From positions 17,458,660 to 17,522,659 of the forward strand of contig NC_087069.1 in assembly GCF_963678635.1 (NCBI RefSeq): a stretch of 64,000 bases of DNA. The letters run 5' to 3'. The notes beneath the pieces are model-generated. The model saw only the letters and a list, made by a program, of their open reading frames with translations. It ran no database searches and had not been told where the DNA came from. A program made the position numbers and the translations under genes. Of this stretch, positions 11,336-25,053 are shown in pieces. Position 1 is the first letter of the stretch, and each line of letters opens with the position of its first letter. The DNA comes from Symsagittifera roscoffensis. Lineage: Eukaryota > Xenacoelomorpha > Acoela > Convolutidae.

Positions 11336-13255
11336 GTCTCTTAAAACATCAGTGCTGATTTAAATTATCCGAACAAAATGATTAAAACTTAAAATTTGAA
11401 ACACGTTTTTCGCAAATTGGGTAAAGATAAGAAAAAAAGACTCCCACACACCCCAACAAAATTCTGCAAAAGTTAAACCTCCAAAAAATTTGAGTACATT
11501 GTTTGAAATTTGTTTTTAAGCTAAGACTTTGGGTTTTATATAGGAGAAATTTCATTTCTTGACTATCAAGTAAAAATAATTTTTCTCATACAGTTTTTTG
11601 GAGATTCAACCTTCTAGAATTTTGTTGATGTGTGTAGGAGGCTTCTTGTGATACGTTTTTCTCATTATTTAACAAAGTAATTTCAGCATAATTTTCGATT
11701 AAAAAGCAGTGCTTGCTTTTGGAAATAAAAAAAACTAGTTTCGTAGCCTTTTCTGATACATTATGCTTATAATCACGGTTCGCCAATGATTTTTTGTTCT
11801 TTTTTCTCGTGACTTGCTTCCGTTTTTTAATTGAAAAAAGCCAAAAATATCAATTTTTGGGCTAAAGTTTGGATGAGAAGTTTGGAGAAAAAATGCATCA
11901 TATTAATTCTGATGAAATTCGAAGCAGTTTTTGTTCTCTTCATTTTTTGTCTAATCTTAACCAAATTTGAGAAAAACGTGTTTGAAAATTCAAGTTTTAA
12001 TCATTTTGTCCGAATAATACAAATCAGCTACTAAACCCCTGAAATAGAGTAAACTCGTGCACTTATTTTTTCACAAAAAGAATTTAGAGACAAATTGCGT
12101 TCGTCTGCGGATTTCGTTGACATATATACAACATCAGTAATAAAAAACACAAAGGATCAGTTAGATTTTTGTCTTCATTACATTGCTATATCTGTTTTAA
12201 GTACATTAGGAGGGGATAAAACGAAGTTAGTTTGAGACTAAATTTCTATAGAATTTAATTCACCGTCGATTAAACCTCTAAAAATTCTCTTTTTTTTGTT
12301 GCGTCACTGAAACACCCCAAAAGCAAAAACTATTTCCTTGTTCAAAATAACCAAAATTTGCCTAAAAAAGTTTGAAAAGGCTATAAAAAAACAAGAATCA
12401 CAAATTGACTAGGTTTAGAGATTGCTTTCTTTTTAGAGATTGCTTTCTTAGGTCCAATTGCTCTCAAACTTATAGACACTCAAAGTGATCCCTTGATTAA
12501 TTATTTAAGCTTGGCGACCAAGCTTTACTACTATCGATAAACCCAAAAGGGTTAAATTGGTGGCTCTTAAATTGTACTGCACCATGTTGCTTCCATTCCT
12601 TTCCACTGGTGCTTTGACTGAATCGTCCGCGCTCGCAACTGCAAGAAATTCCATTAGTATTTAATTCGGATAAACATAATTCTAAATGCAGCTGTCTGTT
12701 AAGTGGCCAAATTGAAACTAATTAATGATTTTTCAACACAATTGCTAATTAACAATTCAACTCATTGGCACGTTCTCCCGAGAGAACTCAAATCAGAAAG
12801 TCTTGATCACTGACAAGTTTGTTATCCTCGATAACTTAACTTTCTTCACTTAAAAACCAACTATGAAAGTCAATTAGCCTCGCTTTCAGCAGTAATGTCA
12901 AAGTTCAGGACCGGTTTTTTCTCTCCAGATTGCTCAAAAAATCCATTTCTAACTATTGCAAACATGAATTCACTGACTTCCCAAAAAATGGTATCCAACT
13001 GAATCTAAGAACCAACTGTTCACTATCATTCATTATTCTCAATTATTCTCCCTACGGATAGGCTGTCCAAAACCTTTTGGCTATGTTAGTCGATTTGAGT
13101 TTTAGTTATAGTTATAGTTGAGATTGTCCAAACAATTTCTGACATTTACTCTGGTACCCTTGTGCAAAATCTTAACAAAAATTTCCCCTGAGGACACTAG
13201 TAATGATTGCCAACTTTTTCAGACGTAGCTACTGCCCTTTAAGCTTCTAAATTTG
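11130..13255. repeat. tandem duplication unit A, copy 1 (about 2.13 kb)
   Basis: Matches 13256-15382 base for base with scattered differences, at an offset of about 2,126. The junction at 13250-13256 reads TTCTAAATTTG|TTGGGG, joining the end of one unit to its start. The original left end reads TTCTAGAACTTTG|TTGGGG, so the crossover falls in a short patch of similarity. Inside is a small 20-bp duplication (TTTAGAGATTGCTTTCTT twice near 12414-12450). No coding content supported. Confidence 0.85.
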
Positions 13256-15382
13256 TTGGGGGTGTGTAGGAGGCTTCTTGAGATATGTATTTCTCATCAA
13301 TTAACAAAGTAGTTTCAGCGTAGATTTTGATTAAAAAGCAGTGCTTGCTTTTGGAATTTAAAAAAACTAGTTCCTTATCCTTTTCTGATACGTTATGCTT
13401 ATAATCACAGTTCGCCAATGATTTTTTGTTCAATTTTTCTTGTCATTTGTTTCCATTTTCTGTCTCTTAAAACATACAGTGCTGATTTAAATTATCCGAA
13501 CAAAATGATTAAAACTTAAAATTTGAAACACGTTTTTCGCAAATTGGGTAAAGATAAGAAAAAAAGACTCCCACACACCCCAACAAAGTTCTGCAAAAGT
13601 TAAACCTACAAAAAATTTGAGTACATTGTTTGAAATTTGTTTTTAAGCTAAGACTTTGGGTTTTATATAGGAGAAATTTCATTTCTTGACTATCAAGTAA
13701 AAATAATTTTTCTCATACAGTTTTTTGGAGATTCAACCTTCTAGAATTTTGTTGATGTGTGTAGGAGGCTTCTTGTGATACGTTTTTCTCATTATTTAAC
13801 AAAGTAATTTCAGCATAATTTTCGATTAAAAAGCAGTGCTTGCTTTTGGAAATAAAAAAAACTAGTTTCGTAGCCTTTTCTGATACATTATGCTTATAAT
13901 CACGGTTCGCCAATGATTTTTTGTTCTTTTTTCTCGTGACTTGCTTCCGTTTTTTAATTGAAAAAAGCCAAAAATATCAATTTTTGGGCTAAAGTTTGGA
14001 TGAGAAGTTTGGAGAAAAAATGCATCATATTAATTCTGATGAAATTCGAAGCAGTTTTTGTTCTCTTCATTTTTTGTCTAATCTTAACCAAATTTGAGAA
14101 TCACGTGTTTGAAAATTCAAGTTTTATTCATTTTGTCCGAATAATACAAAGCAGCTACTAAACCCTTGAAATAGAGTAAACTCGTGCACTTATTTTTTCA
14201 CAAAAAGAATTTAGAGACAAATTGCGTTCGTCTGCGGATTTCGTTGACATATATACAACATCAGTAATAAAAAACACAAAGGATCAGTTAGATTTTTGTC
14301 TTCATTACATTGCTACATCTGTTTTAAGTACATTAGGAGGGGATAAAACGAAGTTAGTTTGAGACTTAATTTCTATAGAATTTAATTCACCGTCGATTAA
14401 ACCTCTAAAAATTCTCTTTTATTTGTTGCGTCACTGAAACACCCCAAAAGCAAAAACTATTTCCTTGTTCAAAATAACCAAAATTTGCCTAAAAAAGTTT
14501 GAAAAGGCTATAAAAATACAAGAATCACAAATTGACTAGGTTTAGAGATTGCTTTCTTTTTAGAGATTGCTTTCTTAGGTCCAATTGCTCTCAAACTTAT
14601 AGACACTCAAAGTGATCCCTTGATTAATTATTTAAGCTTGGCGACCAAGCTTTACTACTATCGATAAACCCAAAAGGGTTAAATTGGTGGCTCTTAAATT
14701 GTACTGCACCATGTTGCTTCCATTCCTTTCCACTGGTGCTTTGACTGAATCGTCCGCGCTCGCAACTGCAAGAAATTCCATTAGTATTTAATTCGGATAA
14801 ACATAAGTCTAAATACAGCTGTCTGTTAAGTGGCCAAGTTGAAACTAATTAGTGATTTTTCAACACAATTGCTAATTAATTTTTCAACTCATTGGCACGT
14901 TCTCCCGAGAGAACTCAAATCAGTAAGTCTTGATCACTGACAAGTTTTTTATCCTCGATAACTTAACTTTCTTCACTTAAAAACCAACTATGAATGTCAA
15001 TTAGCCTCGCTTTCAGCAGTAATGTCAAAGTTCAGGACCGGTTTTTTCTCTCCAGATTGCTCAAATAATCCCTATCTAACTATTGCAAACATGAATTCAC
15101 TGACTTCTCAAAAAATGGTATCCAACTGAATCTAAGAACCAACTGTTCACTATTATTCATTATTCTCAATTATTCTCCCTACGGATAGGCTGTCCAAAAC
15201 CTTTAGGCTATGTTGGTCGATTTGAGTTTTAGTTATAGTTATAGTTGAGATTGTCCAAACAATTCCTGACATTTACTCTGGTACCCTTGTGCAAAATCTT
15301 AACAAAAAATTCCCCTGAGGACACTAGTAATGATTGCCAACTTTTTCAGACGTAGCTACTGCCCTTTAAGCTTCTAAATTTG
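13256..15382. repeat. tandem duplication unit A, copy 2
   Basis: Second tandem copy of the 2.13-kb unit. Its part from 13619 onward also matches 19337-20833, where about 240 bp is deleted after AAAAACACAAAG. Segment A2-C1-B1 (13619-18323) as a whole is repeated as A3-C2-B3 (19337-23781). Confidence 0.85.
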
Positions 15383-17423
15383 CCTTACATACTTCTTTTC
15401 AATCCAGACGTTCTAGCTATCATAAAGGTATTTTAACCATAATAGGTCTAATTGCACCAAAAAACTTCTCCTGGCGAGTTGTTTTTATCGTGGAATTTTA
15501 ATTGCAGTTTTGCTCCAAAATGTCCTTAAGGCGCTAAAATATCATTAAAAGATCACCCAGGGCCACCCGGGTTCTCTATGAGGGAAGCAAAACCTTGGGA
15601 GCCCTACATACCAGGTTTGATCCCTATCCCACTAGTACTTTCCAATTTATCTCAAATTGAAGGCCCATTAAGGACATTATCATTTTTCCAGGAAAGGGGC
15701 TATTAACGCCAGGGGGTCCGAGGGGTCTGAATGTTCGCACATCAGGGTTAAATTATCTCCTAAATCCGTTTTAGGAGTTTCCATAAGATAAACATCTACT
15801 TGGGAGAGTTTATCACTTCTGGTTACCCGCTTATAATTTTTGCAACGGATGGGACTAACTCTCGAAATTTTAGGCTAAAACGTTTGTTTTGCTCTCTACG
15901 GATTTTAGAAGTTAGACAATATCAAGCTACGTACTACGCACTGAGTTAACTATGCTGCATGCAGTTCCGAAAATAAGACTTTACAAACCGAATTCTCAGT
16001 TTGCCGAAGAGACATATAGGACTTCAATGGTTCTTTAAGTTCTAATCTAAGTGTCACTTTTGCTTCGGCAATCGGTCTCCTAACTATTGAATCTCCATGC
16101 TACAGTCAAATTCTAGGCTAATTCATGGATAAACAAACGATTTTTATGATACACTTAATTTTCGAATATTTTACTTTAGCTGTTTTAATCAAGTTCCCAA
16201 AATCGACGCAATTAAAATTTGGTAATCAAGGATCTTCAAAATCTTGAATGTTGGAAGGTTTGTGGACAACTTGCTGTATAAACTCTGATTTTAGGGCTGT
16301 ATGTTTATCTAAAAAGCAAAACATTCTGATTTTTACCAATTGACTTTTTTCACGAAAACAGTTATTAAAATACAATTAGGTTAATAAACTGCTCCTGAAA
16401 AAGTATCATTGGTTTGACTAACCTGTTACTTCAGTATTTAATTTCGTTTAAATTACGACTAAACGGGCTAAACATATTATATCACTCGACCATTCCCATA
16501 GTTTATTTTGGTGTTCGCATAATTTTTATCCATGGTAATAAACTGTTCTCATTATCTAGGTAGGTATGTACAGTTTACTTAAAAATACTTAAAATAATAA
16601 AAGAGGTAAAATAAAGTGTGAATTTAAACGTTCTTAAAACTAACACCAACTCACAAATATCGACCGAGTGTGACTGGTATCTTATCAATACAAAAGGTCA
16701 TAAAGATATCATCATAAAAACAAATCACAACGTTTCCCAAAGTAAAAATAAAAAAACTACATTTAACTGAAACTAATTCTATATACAGCTATTTCTCCGA
16801 CAAAGTAGCAACAAAAATTTTAAACTGCACAATAAACGAAATCAAGACAGCATGTAAAAAGGAATCCAAGGTTGGATTTTTGGAAAGTACAATTGTACAA
16901 AGGTGAATATACAGAATATACAAGGCGTACAAACGTTAAAAAAATAAACAACACTGAGCTACAAGATGTACATGTAACATGTACAGAGCTATATACACCC
17001 AAACAAAGGTCACCTAAAAATGAGTCATGTAAAGTGCGACAGTATGTCAAAACAAATTGATAAGATCTGGCAGTTTTAATCATAGTTCGAATCAAATTCA
17101 TCTAGTCTATGTTTAAGACCTTAGTCTTCGATTGTAGAGGATAGTTCTCTGCTTTCTTCTATAATCCCAATTGTGGCATCTGCTTTACGTCGGGGTGAGG
17201 GGGTCGATCCCAGTCAAGAATTTGCCAAAATAGTCTGGATCGGGGTGTACCTGGCTTGTCCCGATAGGATGGATTTTTTGAGGACCAAGATAGCGTGGTT
17301 TCCGTGACGAGAGCGGTTTGAAAAGGTACCTCGGCAAGTGGCGTTAAGAAGTCCGAAGGCGAGATAAGAAGGAAGTTTGCCTAGGGTTAGATTAGGGTTC
17401 CCCAATTATCATGTTGGCCGCCG
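15383..17423. repeat. duplicated segment C, copy 1
   Basis: About 2.04 kb matching 20834-22880 at an offset of about 5,457 with few substitutions. Short open frames (for example reverse 16820-17101 and 17214-17405) recur in the other copy because of the duplication. None has a recognisable domain. On the reverse strand this segment follows the integrase-like tail in segment B, so it may be the 3' untranslated or LTR-proximal part of the decayed gypsy-like element. Confidence 0.7.
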
Positions 17424-18323
17424 TTCTACAATATTTTTCTCAAGAGACTAGTTTTTATAGGTCTGCTACTTTTGCTCGTGTTGTGTGTTTTGTCACAGGA
17501 GTCCTTGACTGTGTGAGAGCTAGCGGCAGCTTGTATTCGGAACCGGTTTGATCTCCATTTCGGCGCCCAGGTAGCCGTCTTCCTCCCCGTCATGTAGTTC
17601 TCAACTTCTAGCCCGATGGTCATATAGAGTAGATTTTCCTTTATCTAAACGGTTATCAAAGAAAATCAGATTTTTACATCTGGTGTTAGCAGATCTATAA
17701 ATATTTTTCTCGAAAAGAGTACAACGGATTGACAATTGTTTTGTAATTCTGAGGTTCCAAATAAAATTTTCCTTCGAAGAATTTATAGAATTTTGATAAT
17801 TTGAATGGCATGGCTAATAATTTGGATTTTACAGTATATACAACTGTTTCCACAAGCCCCTTTGATCTAAGATCACCATTTCTAAATGATTTCGATGTTG
17901 ATTTTTTTTGCAAGGATTTGAAATAGTGGGATGAAAAAAGAACCCGTGGTCGACTCTAATCTTCCTTGGAAATCTGTGGAGGTGACAAAAATCGTTTAAA
18001 AAGGAAGTACCGCAATTTGATCTGGTATTGTTGACGACGGTCTAGCTACAGAATTTATCGTAACGCGGTTAAAACAATCTCTGTTAGATAAAAACTTCCG
18101 ACTTGAAGCGACTACAACTTCTTCGTCGTAAAGGGAAGGCGAGAGGGAGGGCTTTGCCCAATAATAACCTAGATAAAAGATCGGTACAACCCATTTTCTT
18201 GCCTCCTGGTATAAGAGAAATCTTAAATTCAGAAAGTAACATTCTATTTATTCAGCGGTTTAGTCTGCTATGCACATTTCTATTACTATGATTTGCTGAA
18301 AGGGCTGAAAGTAGGGCGTCATG
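17424..18323 (-). pseudogene. segment B copy 1: gypsy-like RNase H and integrase-tail fragments
   Basis: This 0.9-kb block occurs three times (17424-18323, 18438-19337, 22881-23781). On the reverse strand, 17695-17913 reads EGKFYLEPQNYKTIVNPLYS, resembling the Ty3/gypsy RNase H segment before its conserved Asp/His (here the Asp is lost). 17426-17623 reads a basic frame with WAPKWRSNRF and SSHTVKD, resembling the integrase C-terminal chromo/GPY-like tail. The integrase catalytic core is missing between them. It is a relic. The assignment rests on pattern and on the collinear RT fragment upstream of copy 3. Confidence 0.5.
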
Positions 18324-18437
18324 AGTACATTGTTTGAGTACATTGTTTGAAATTTGTTTTTAACCTAAGACTTTGGGTTTTATATAGGAGAAATTTCATT
18401 TCTTGACTATCAAGTAAAAATAATTTTCTCATACATT
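18324..18437. repeat. truncated start of unit A between B copies
   Basis: About 115 bp equal to the beginning of the A3 segment (GAGTACATTGTTTGAAATTTG... to TTCTCATACA), joined directly to the second B copy. The 15-bp word GAGTACATTGTTT is itself repeated at 18323-18347. This is a deletion/duplication scar that shows the order of events in the ladder. Confidence 0.8.
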
Positions 18438-19337
18438 TTCTACAATATTTTTCTCAAGAGACTAGTTTTTATAGGTCTGCTACTTTTGCTCGTGTTGTGT
18501 GTTTTGTCACAGGAGTCCTTGACTGTGTGAGAGCTAGCGGCAGCTTGTATTCGGAACCGGTTTGATCTCCATTTCGGCGCCCAGGTAGCCGTCTTCCTCC
18601 CCGTCATGTAGTTCTCAACTTCTAGCCCGATGGTCATATAGAGTAGATTTTCCTTTATCTAAACGGTTATCAAAGAAAATCAGATTTTTACATCTGGTGT
18701 TAGCAGATCTATAAATATTTTTCTCGAAAAGAGTACAACGGATTGACAATTGTTTTGTAATTCTGAGGTTCTAAATAAAATTTTCCTTCGAAGAATTTAT
18801 AGAATTTTGATAATTTGAATGGCATGGCTAATAATTTGGATTTTACAGTATATACAACTGTTTCCACAAGCCCCTTTGATCTAAGATCACCATTTCTAAA
18901 TGATTTCGATGTTGATTTTTTTTGCAAGGATTTGAAATAGTGGGATGAAAAAAGAACCCGTGGTCGACTCTAATCTTCCTTGGAAATCTGTGGAGGTGAC
19001 AAAAATCGTTTAAAAAGGAAGTACCGCAATTTGATCTGGTATTGTTGACGACGGTCTAGCTACAGAATTTATCGTAACGCGGTTAAAACAATCTCTGTTA
19101 GATAAAAACTTCCGACTTGAAGCGACTACAACTTCTTCGTCGTAAAGGGAAGGCGAGAGGGAGGGCTTTGCCCAATAATAACCTAGATAAAAGATCGGTA
19201 CAACCCATTTTCTTGCCTCCTGGTATAAGAGAAATCTTAAATTCAGAAAGTAACATTCTATTTATTCAGCGGTTTAGTCTGCTATGCACATTTCTATTAC
19301 TATGATTTGCTGAAAGGGCTGAAAGTAGGGCGTCATG
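18438..19337 (-). pseudogene. segment B copy 2
   Basis: Near-identical to 17424-18323 at an offset of exactly 1,014, including the same two reverse-strand frames (18440-18637 and 18709-18927) with gypsy-like integrase-tail and RNase H patterns. The very high similarity indicates a recent duplication or an assembly duplication. Confidence 0.6.
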
Positions 19338-20833
19338 AGTACATTGTTTGAGTACATTGTTTGAAATTTGTTTTTAACCTAAGACTTTGGGTTTTATATA
19401 GGAGAAATTTCATTTCTTGACTATCAAGTAAAAATAATTTTCTCATACAGTTTTTTGGAGATTCAACCTTCTAGAACTTTGTTGATGTGTGTAGGAGGCT
19501 TCTTGTGATACGTTCTTCTCATTATTTAACAAAGTAATTTCAGCATAATTTTCGATTAAAAAGCAATGCTCGCTTTTGGAATTATAAAAAAACTAGTTTC
19601 GTATCCTTTTCTGATACATTATGCTTATAATCACGGTTCGCCAATGATTTTTTGTTCTTTTTTCTCGTGACTTGCTTCCGTTTTTTAATTGAAAAAAGCC
19701 AAAAATATCAATTTTTGGGCTAAAGTTTGGGTGAGAAGTTTGGAGAAAAAATGCATCATATTAATTCGGATGAAATTCGAAGCAGTTTTTGTTCTCTTCA
19801 TTTTTTGTCTAATCTTAACCACATTTGAGAAAAACGTGTTTGAAAATTCAAGTTTTATTCATTTTGTCCGAATAATACAAATCAGCTACTAAACCCTTGA
19901 AATAGAGTAAACTCAAGCACTTATTTTTTCAGAAAACGAATTTAGAGACAAATTGCGTTCGTCTGCGGATTTCGTTGACATATATACAACATCAGTAATA
20001 AAAAACACAAAGTACAAGAATCACAAATTGACTAGGTTTAGAGATTGCTTTCTTAGGTCCAATTGCTCTCAAACTTATAGACACTCAAAGTGACCCCTTG
20101 ATTAATGATTTAAGCTTGGCGACCAAGATTTACTACTATCTATAAACCCAAAAGGGTTAAATTGGTGGCTCTTAAATTGTACTGCACCCTGTTGCTTCCA
20201 TTCCTTTCCACTGGTGCTTTGACTGAATCGTCCGCGCTCGCAACTGCAAGAAATTCCATTAGTATTTAATTCGGATAAACATAAGTCTAAATACAGCTGT
20301 CTGTTAAGTGGCTAAGTTGAAACTAATTATTTCAACACAATTGCTAATTAACAATTCAACTCATTGGCACGTTCTCCCGACAGAACTCAAATCAGAAAGT
20401 CTTGATCATCCTCGATAACTTAACTTTCTTCACTTAAAAACCAACTATGAAAGTCAATTAGCCTCGCTTTCAGCAGTAATGTCAAAGTTCAGGACCGGTT
20501 TTTTCTCTCCAGATTGCTCAAATAATCCCTATCTAACTATTGCAAACATGAATTCACTGACTTCTCAAAAAATGGTATCCAACTGAATCTAAGAACCAAC
20601 TGTTCACTGTTATTCATTATTCTCAATTATTCTTCCTACGGATAGGCTGTCCAAAACCTTTAGGCTATGTTGGTCGATTTGAGTTTTAGTTATAGTTATA
20701 GTTGAGATTGTCCAAACAATTCCTGACATTTACTCTGGTACCCTTGTGCAAAATCTTAACAAAAATTTCCCCTGAGGAACTAGTATTGCCAACTTTTTCA
20801 GACGTAGCTACTGCCCTTTAAGCTTCTAAATTT
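19337..20833. repeat. unit A, copy 3 (internally deleted)
   Basis: Matches 13619-15382 with about 240 bp missing near 20012 and smaller deletions at about 20330 and 20407. More diverged than the B copies. Contains subrepeat s (19378-19690). No coding content supported. Confidence 0.8.
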
Positions 20834-22880
20834 GCCTTACATACTTCTTTTCAATCCAGACGTTCTAGCTATCAGAAAGGTATTTTAACCATAATAGGTC
20901 TAATTGCACCAAAAAACTTCTCCTGGCGAGCTGTTTTTATCGTGGAATTTTAATTGCAGTTTTACTCCAAAATGTCCTTAAGGCGCTAAAATATCATTAA
21001 AAGATCACCCCGGGCCACCCGGGTTCTCTATGAGGAAAGCAAAACCTTGGGAGCCCTGCATACCAGGTTTGATCCCTATCCCACTAGTACTTTCCAATTT
21101 ATCTCAAATTGAAGGCCCATTAAGGACATTATCATTTTTCCAGGAAAGGGGCTATTAACGCCAGGGGGTCCGAGGGGTCTGAATGTTCGCACATCAGGGT
21201 TAAATTATCTCCTAAATCCGTTTTAGGAGTTTCCATAAGATAAACATCTACTTGGGAGAGCTTATCACTTCTGGTTACCCGCTTATAATTTTTGCAACGA
21301 TTGGGACTAACTCTCGAAATTTTAGGCTAAAACGTTTGTTTTGCTCTCTACGGATTTTAGAAGTTAGACAATATCAAGCTACGTACTACGCACTGAGTTA
21401 ACTATGCTGCATGCAGTTCCGAAAATAAGACTTTTTAAACCGAATTCTCAGTTTGCCGAAGAGACATATAGGACTTCAATGGTTCTTTAAGTTCTAATCT
21501 AAGTGTCAATTTTGCTTCGGCAATCGGTCTCCTAACTATTGAATCTCCATGCTACAGTCAAATTCTAGGCTAATTCATGGATAAACAAACGATTTTTATG
21601 ATACACTTAATTTTCGAATATTTTACTTTAGCTGTTTTAATCAAGTTCCCAAAATCGACGCAATTAAAATTTGGTAATCAAGGATCTTCAAAATCTTGAA
21701 TGTTGGAAGGTTTGTGGACAACTTGCTGTATAAACTCTGATTTTAGGGCTGTATGTTTATCTAAAAAGCAAAACATTCTGATTTTTACCAATTGACTTTT
21801 TTCACGAAAACAGTTATTAAAATACAATTAGGTTAATAAACTGCTCCTGAAAAAGTATCATTGGTTTGACTAACCTGTTACTTCAGTATTTAATTTCGTT
21901 TAAATTACGACTAAACGGGCTAAACATATTATATCACTCGACCATTCCCATAGTTTATTTTGGTGTTCGCATAATTTTTATCCATGGTAATAAACTGTTC
22001 TCATTATCTAGGTAGGTATGTACAGTTTACTTAAAAATACTTAAAAGAATAAAAGAGGTAAAATAAAGTGTGAATTAAAACGTTCTATTCTTAAAACTAA
22101 CACCAACTCACAAAGATCGACCGAGTGTGACTGGTATCTTATCAATACAAAAGGTCATAAAGATATCATCATAAAAACAAATCACAACGTTTCCCAAAGT
22201 AAAAATAAAAAAACTACATTTAACTGAAACTAATTCTATATACAGCTATTTCTCCGACAAAGTAGCAACAAAAATTTTAAACTGCACAATAAACGAAATC
22301 AAGACAGCAAGTAAAAAGGAATCCAAGGTTGGATTTTTGGAAAGTACAATTGTACAAAGGTGAATATACAGAATATACAAGGCGTACAAACGTTAAAAAA
22401 ATAACCAACACTAAGCTACAAGATGTACATGTAACATGTACAGAGCTATATACACCCAAACAAAGGTCACCTAAAAATGAGTCATGTAAAGTGCGACAGT
22501 ATGTCAAAACAAATTGATAAGATCTGGCAGTTTTAATCATAGTTCGAATCAAATTCATCTAGTCTATGTTTAAGACCTTAGTCGTCGATTGTAGAGGATA
22601 GTTCTCTGCTTTCTTCTATAATCCCAATTGTGGCATCTGCTTTACGTCGGGGTGAGGGGGTGGATCCCAGTCAAGAAGTTGCCAAAATAGTCTGGATCGG
22701 GGTGTACCTGGCTTGTCCCGATAGGATGGATTTTTTGAGGACCAAGATAGCGTGGTTTCCGTGACGAGAGCGGTTTGAAAAGGTACCTCGGCAAGTGGCG
22801 TTAAGAAGTCCGAAGGCGAGATAACAAGGAAGTTTGCCTAGCGTTAGATTAGGGTTCCCCAATTTTCTTGTTGGCCGCCG
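20834..22880. repeat. duplicated segment C, copy 2
   Basis: Collinear with 15383-17423. Small differences include a 4-bp insertion near 22086 and scattered substitutions. No independent coding evidence. Confidence 0.7.
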
Positions 22881-23781
22881 TTCTACAATATTTTTCTCAA
22901 GAGACTAGTTTTTTATAGGTCTGCTACTTTTGCTCGTGTTGTGTATTTTGTCACAGGAGTCCTTGAATGTGTGAGAGCTAGCGGCAGCTTGTATTCGGAA
23001 CCGGTTTGATCTCCATTTCGGCGCCCAGGTAGCCGTCTTCCGCCCCGTCATGTAGTTCTCAACTTCTAGCCCGATGGTCATATAGAGTAGATTTTCCTTT
23101 ATCTAAACGGTTATCAAAGAAAATCAGATTTTTACATCTGGTGTTAGCAGATCTATAAATATTTTTCTCGAAAAGAGTACAACGGATTGACAATTGTTTT
23201 GTAATTCTGAGGTTCCAAATAAAATTTTCCTTCGAAGAATTTATAGAATTTTGATAATGTGAATGGCATGGCTAATAATTTGGATTTTACAGTATATATA
23301 ACTGTTTCAACAAGCCCCTTTGATCTAAGATCACCATTTCTAAATGATTTCGATGTTGATTTTTTTTGCAAGGATTTGAAATAGTGGGATGAAAAAAGAA
23401 CCCGTGGTCGACTCTAATCTTCCTTGGAAATCTGTGGAGGTGACAAAAATCGTTTAAAAAGGAAGTACCGCAATTTGATCTGGTATTGTTGACGACGGTC
23501 TAGCTACAGAATTTATCGTAGCGCGGTTAAAACAATCTCTGTTAGATAAAAACTCCCGACTTGAAGCGGCTACAACTTCTTCGTCGTAAAGGGAAGGCGA
23601 GAGGGAGGGCTTTGCCCAAAAATAACCTAGATAAAAGATCGGTACAACCCATTTTCTTGCCTCCTGGTATAAGAGAAATCTTAAATTCAGAAAGTAACAT
23701 TCTATTTATTCAGCGGTTTAGTCTGCTATGCACATTTCTATTACTATGATTTGCTGAAAGGGCTGAAAGTAGGGCGTCATG
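22881..23781 (-). pseudogene. segment B copy 3: RNase H and integrase-tail relic of the gypsy-like element
   Basis: Same content as the other B copies: RNase H-like frame at 23153-23371 and integrase-tail-like frame near 22880-23090. Here the block is directly downstream, on the reverse strand, of an RT fragment at 23978-24196. The B copies are therefore best explained as the 3' half of one Ty3/gypsy pol, tandemly amplified together with downstream DNA. Confidence 0.55.
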
Positions 23782-23977
23782 CTGCGTTAGGATTTCGAAT
23801 TCTAAAATTGGGCTAAATGTTTACAAATTATGATTTCAGCTTTTCAAAGGCTATCAAATGATTATGATCCCTTTTAAAGACCAATTTTTTTTTGTTTAAA
23901 AGGGCACGAAGTGGGTAGCTCAGGGTCGATATGTTCGGGACGAATTTTATGTATTCGTTTATATAGCCGAAGAAGGA

Positions 23978-25053
23978 TCAGAGTTCCGAAATTTTGTTGG
24001 AGGTTGGGAGGATCTTGATAGCGTCTGCTTTACCGACCAACGGTCCTTCTCCATCTCCCGAGATTTTAAAACCTAGCCATTCTATTTCTGACTGAATGAT
24101 TTTCCCCCTTTTTCCCCATTTCATTGCCATTTTGTTCCTGTCAAGAACTGTTACAATTGCTTTATATTCATCTAGAGATCCCTTCGATGCCACCATGATG
24201 TCGACTAGACAACAATTTGTACACGTTTTTTTTTAAAGTGAGTCCATGACCCGTTGAAATTTGTTATGCATATCGCCCAGTCCATAAAACTCGGTTAAAA
24301 AATTTATACGTTCCTGTTGTTTTGCCGCCCACAGGCCTGAATTTACATTGCTTTCTCGTTTTTTTTGCACATTTTGAATTGACTGTACGCGTTTTTCAAA
24401 TCTATCTTAGTAAACCAAACCTGCCCAGTGGTGGTCTCCGAGAGTTAAATGACCACTTTACATATTGGTTCATGGATGTTTATTTTAAAAAATCTGATCA
24501 TTTAGCAACTTAGTATCTAAGGCCAATTTAATCGAGCAGTCCTCCTTCCTGGATCTTACAATCGGACTATTAAAACAATCTTCGCCACCTTTTTCGAGTT
24601 TTCTAAAGTGAGCATCGGTCTCTATTCTTCTTAATTCTTCTTTTACTCCCGCCAGGAAGTGTGGGGAACTCTTCTCCTTTTTGCCTGAACAGGTTTAACC
24701 GGGTTGTGGAAGTGTGTAATCTTGCGATCGTTCGAAAATCGTCCCACCCGTGTGAATAGTTTCTTAAATATACTAAAATTTTGATCGCTTGATAAATAAG
24801 GTTTATGCCACTTACTGTCGTTTTGTGGTTGGTTGACTGAGCAAATTGGCTGGCGGCATTTCTTCTGCTTCACTTCGATACCTATTCTTAGTAGGCTATT
24901 GTTCCCCAGTATGTTGCGTTCTTGTCCACCTGTGATGGAGAACGGCGTTTCTTCACTTATCCACCTGTTGGATTGCGTCCTGAGGATATTCTTCCCAAGA
25001 AGGTTGATCGTATCGTCGGTGAAGCCACAATGAAGAACCCTGAACCTCTTCAC
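23978..25053 (-). pseudogene. Ty3/gypsy-like protease and reverse transcriptase fragments
   Basis: On the reverse strand, 24643-25053 reads a protease-to-RT linker pattern: GGQERNILGNNSLLRIGIEV resembles the end of a retropepsin domain, and NPVKPVQAKRRRVPHTSWRE is the typical segment before the RT fingers. 23978-24196 reads DRNKMAMKWGKRG...EIEWLGFKISGDG, the RT thumb region with the family's (F/W)LGxxIS-type strand. The RT palm with YxDD between them is not readable in one frame. The element is truncated and interrupted by stops. Confidence 0.65.

Noticed and set aside
16820..17101. 93-codon reverse frame conserved in a second copy at 22277
   Set aside because: Identity reflects the segmental duplication; no signal of selection and no known domain.
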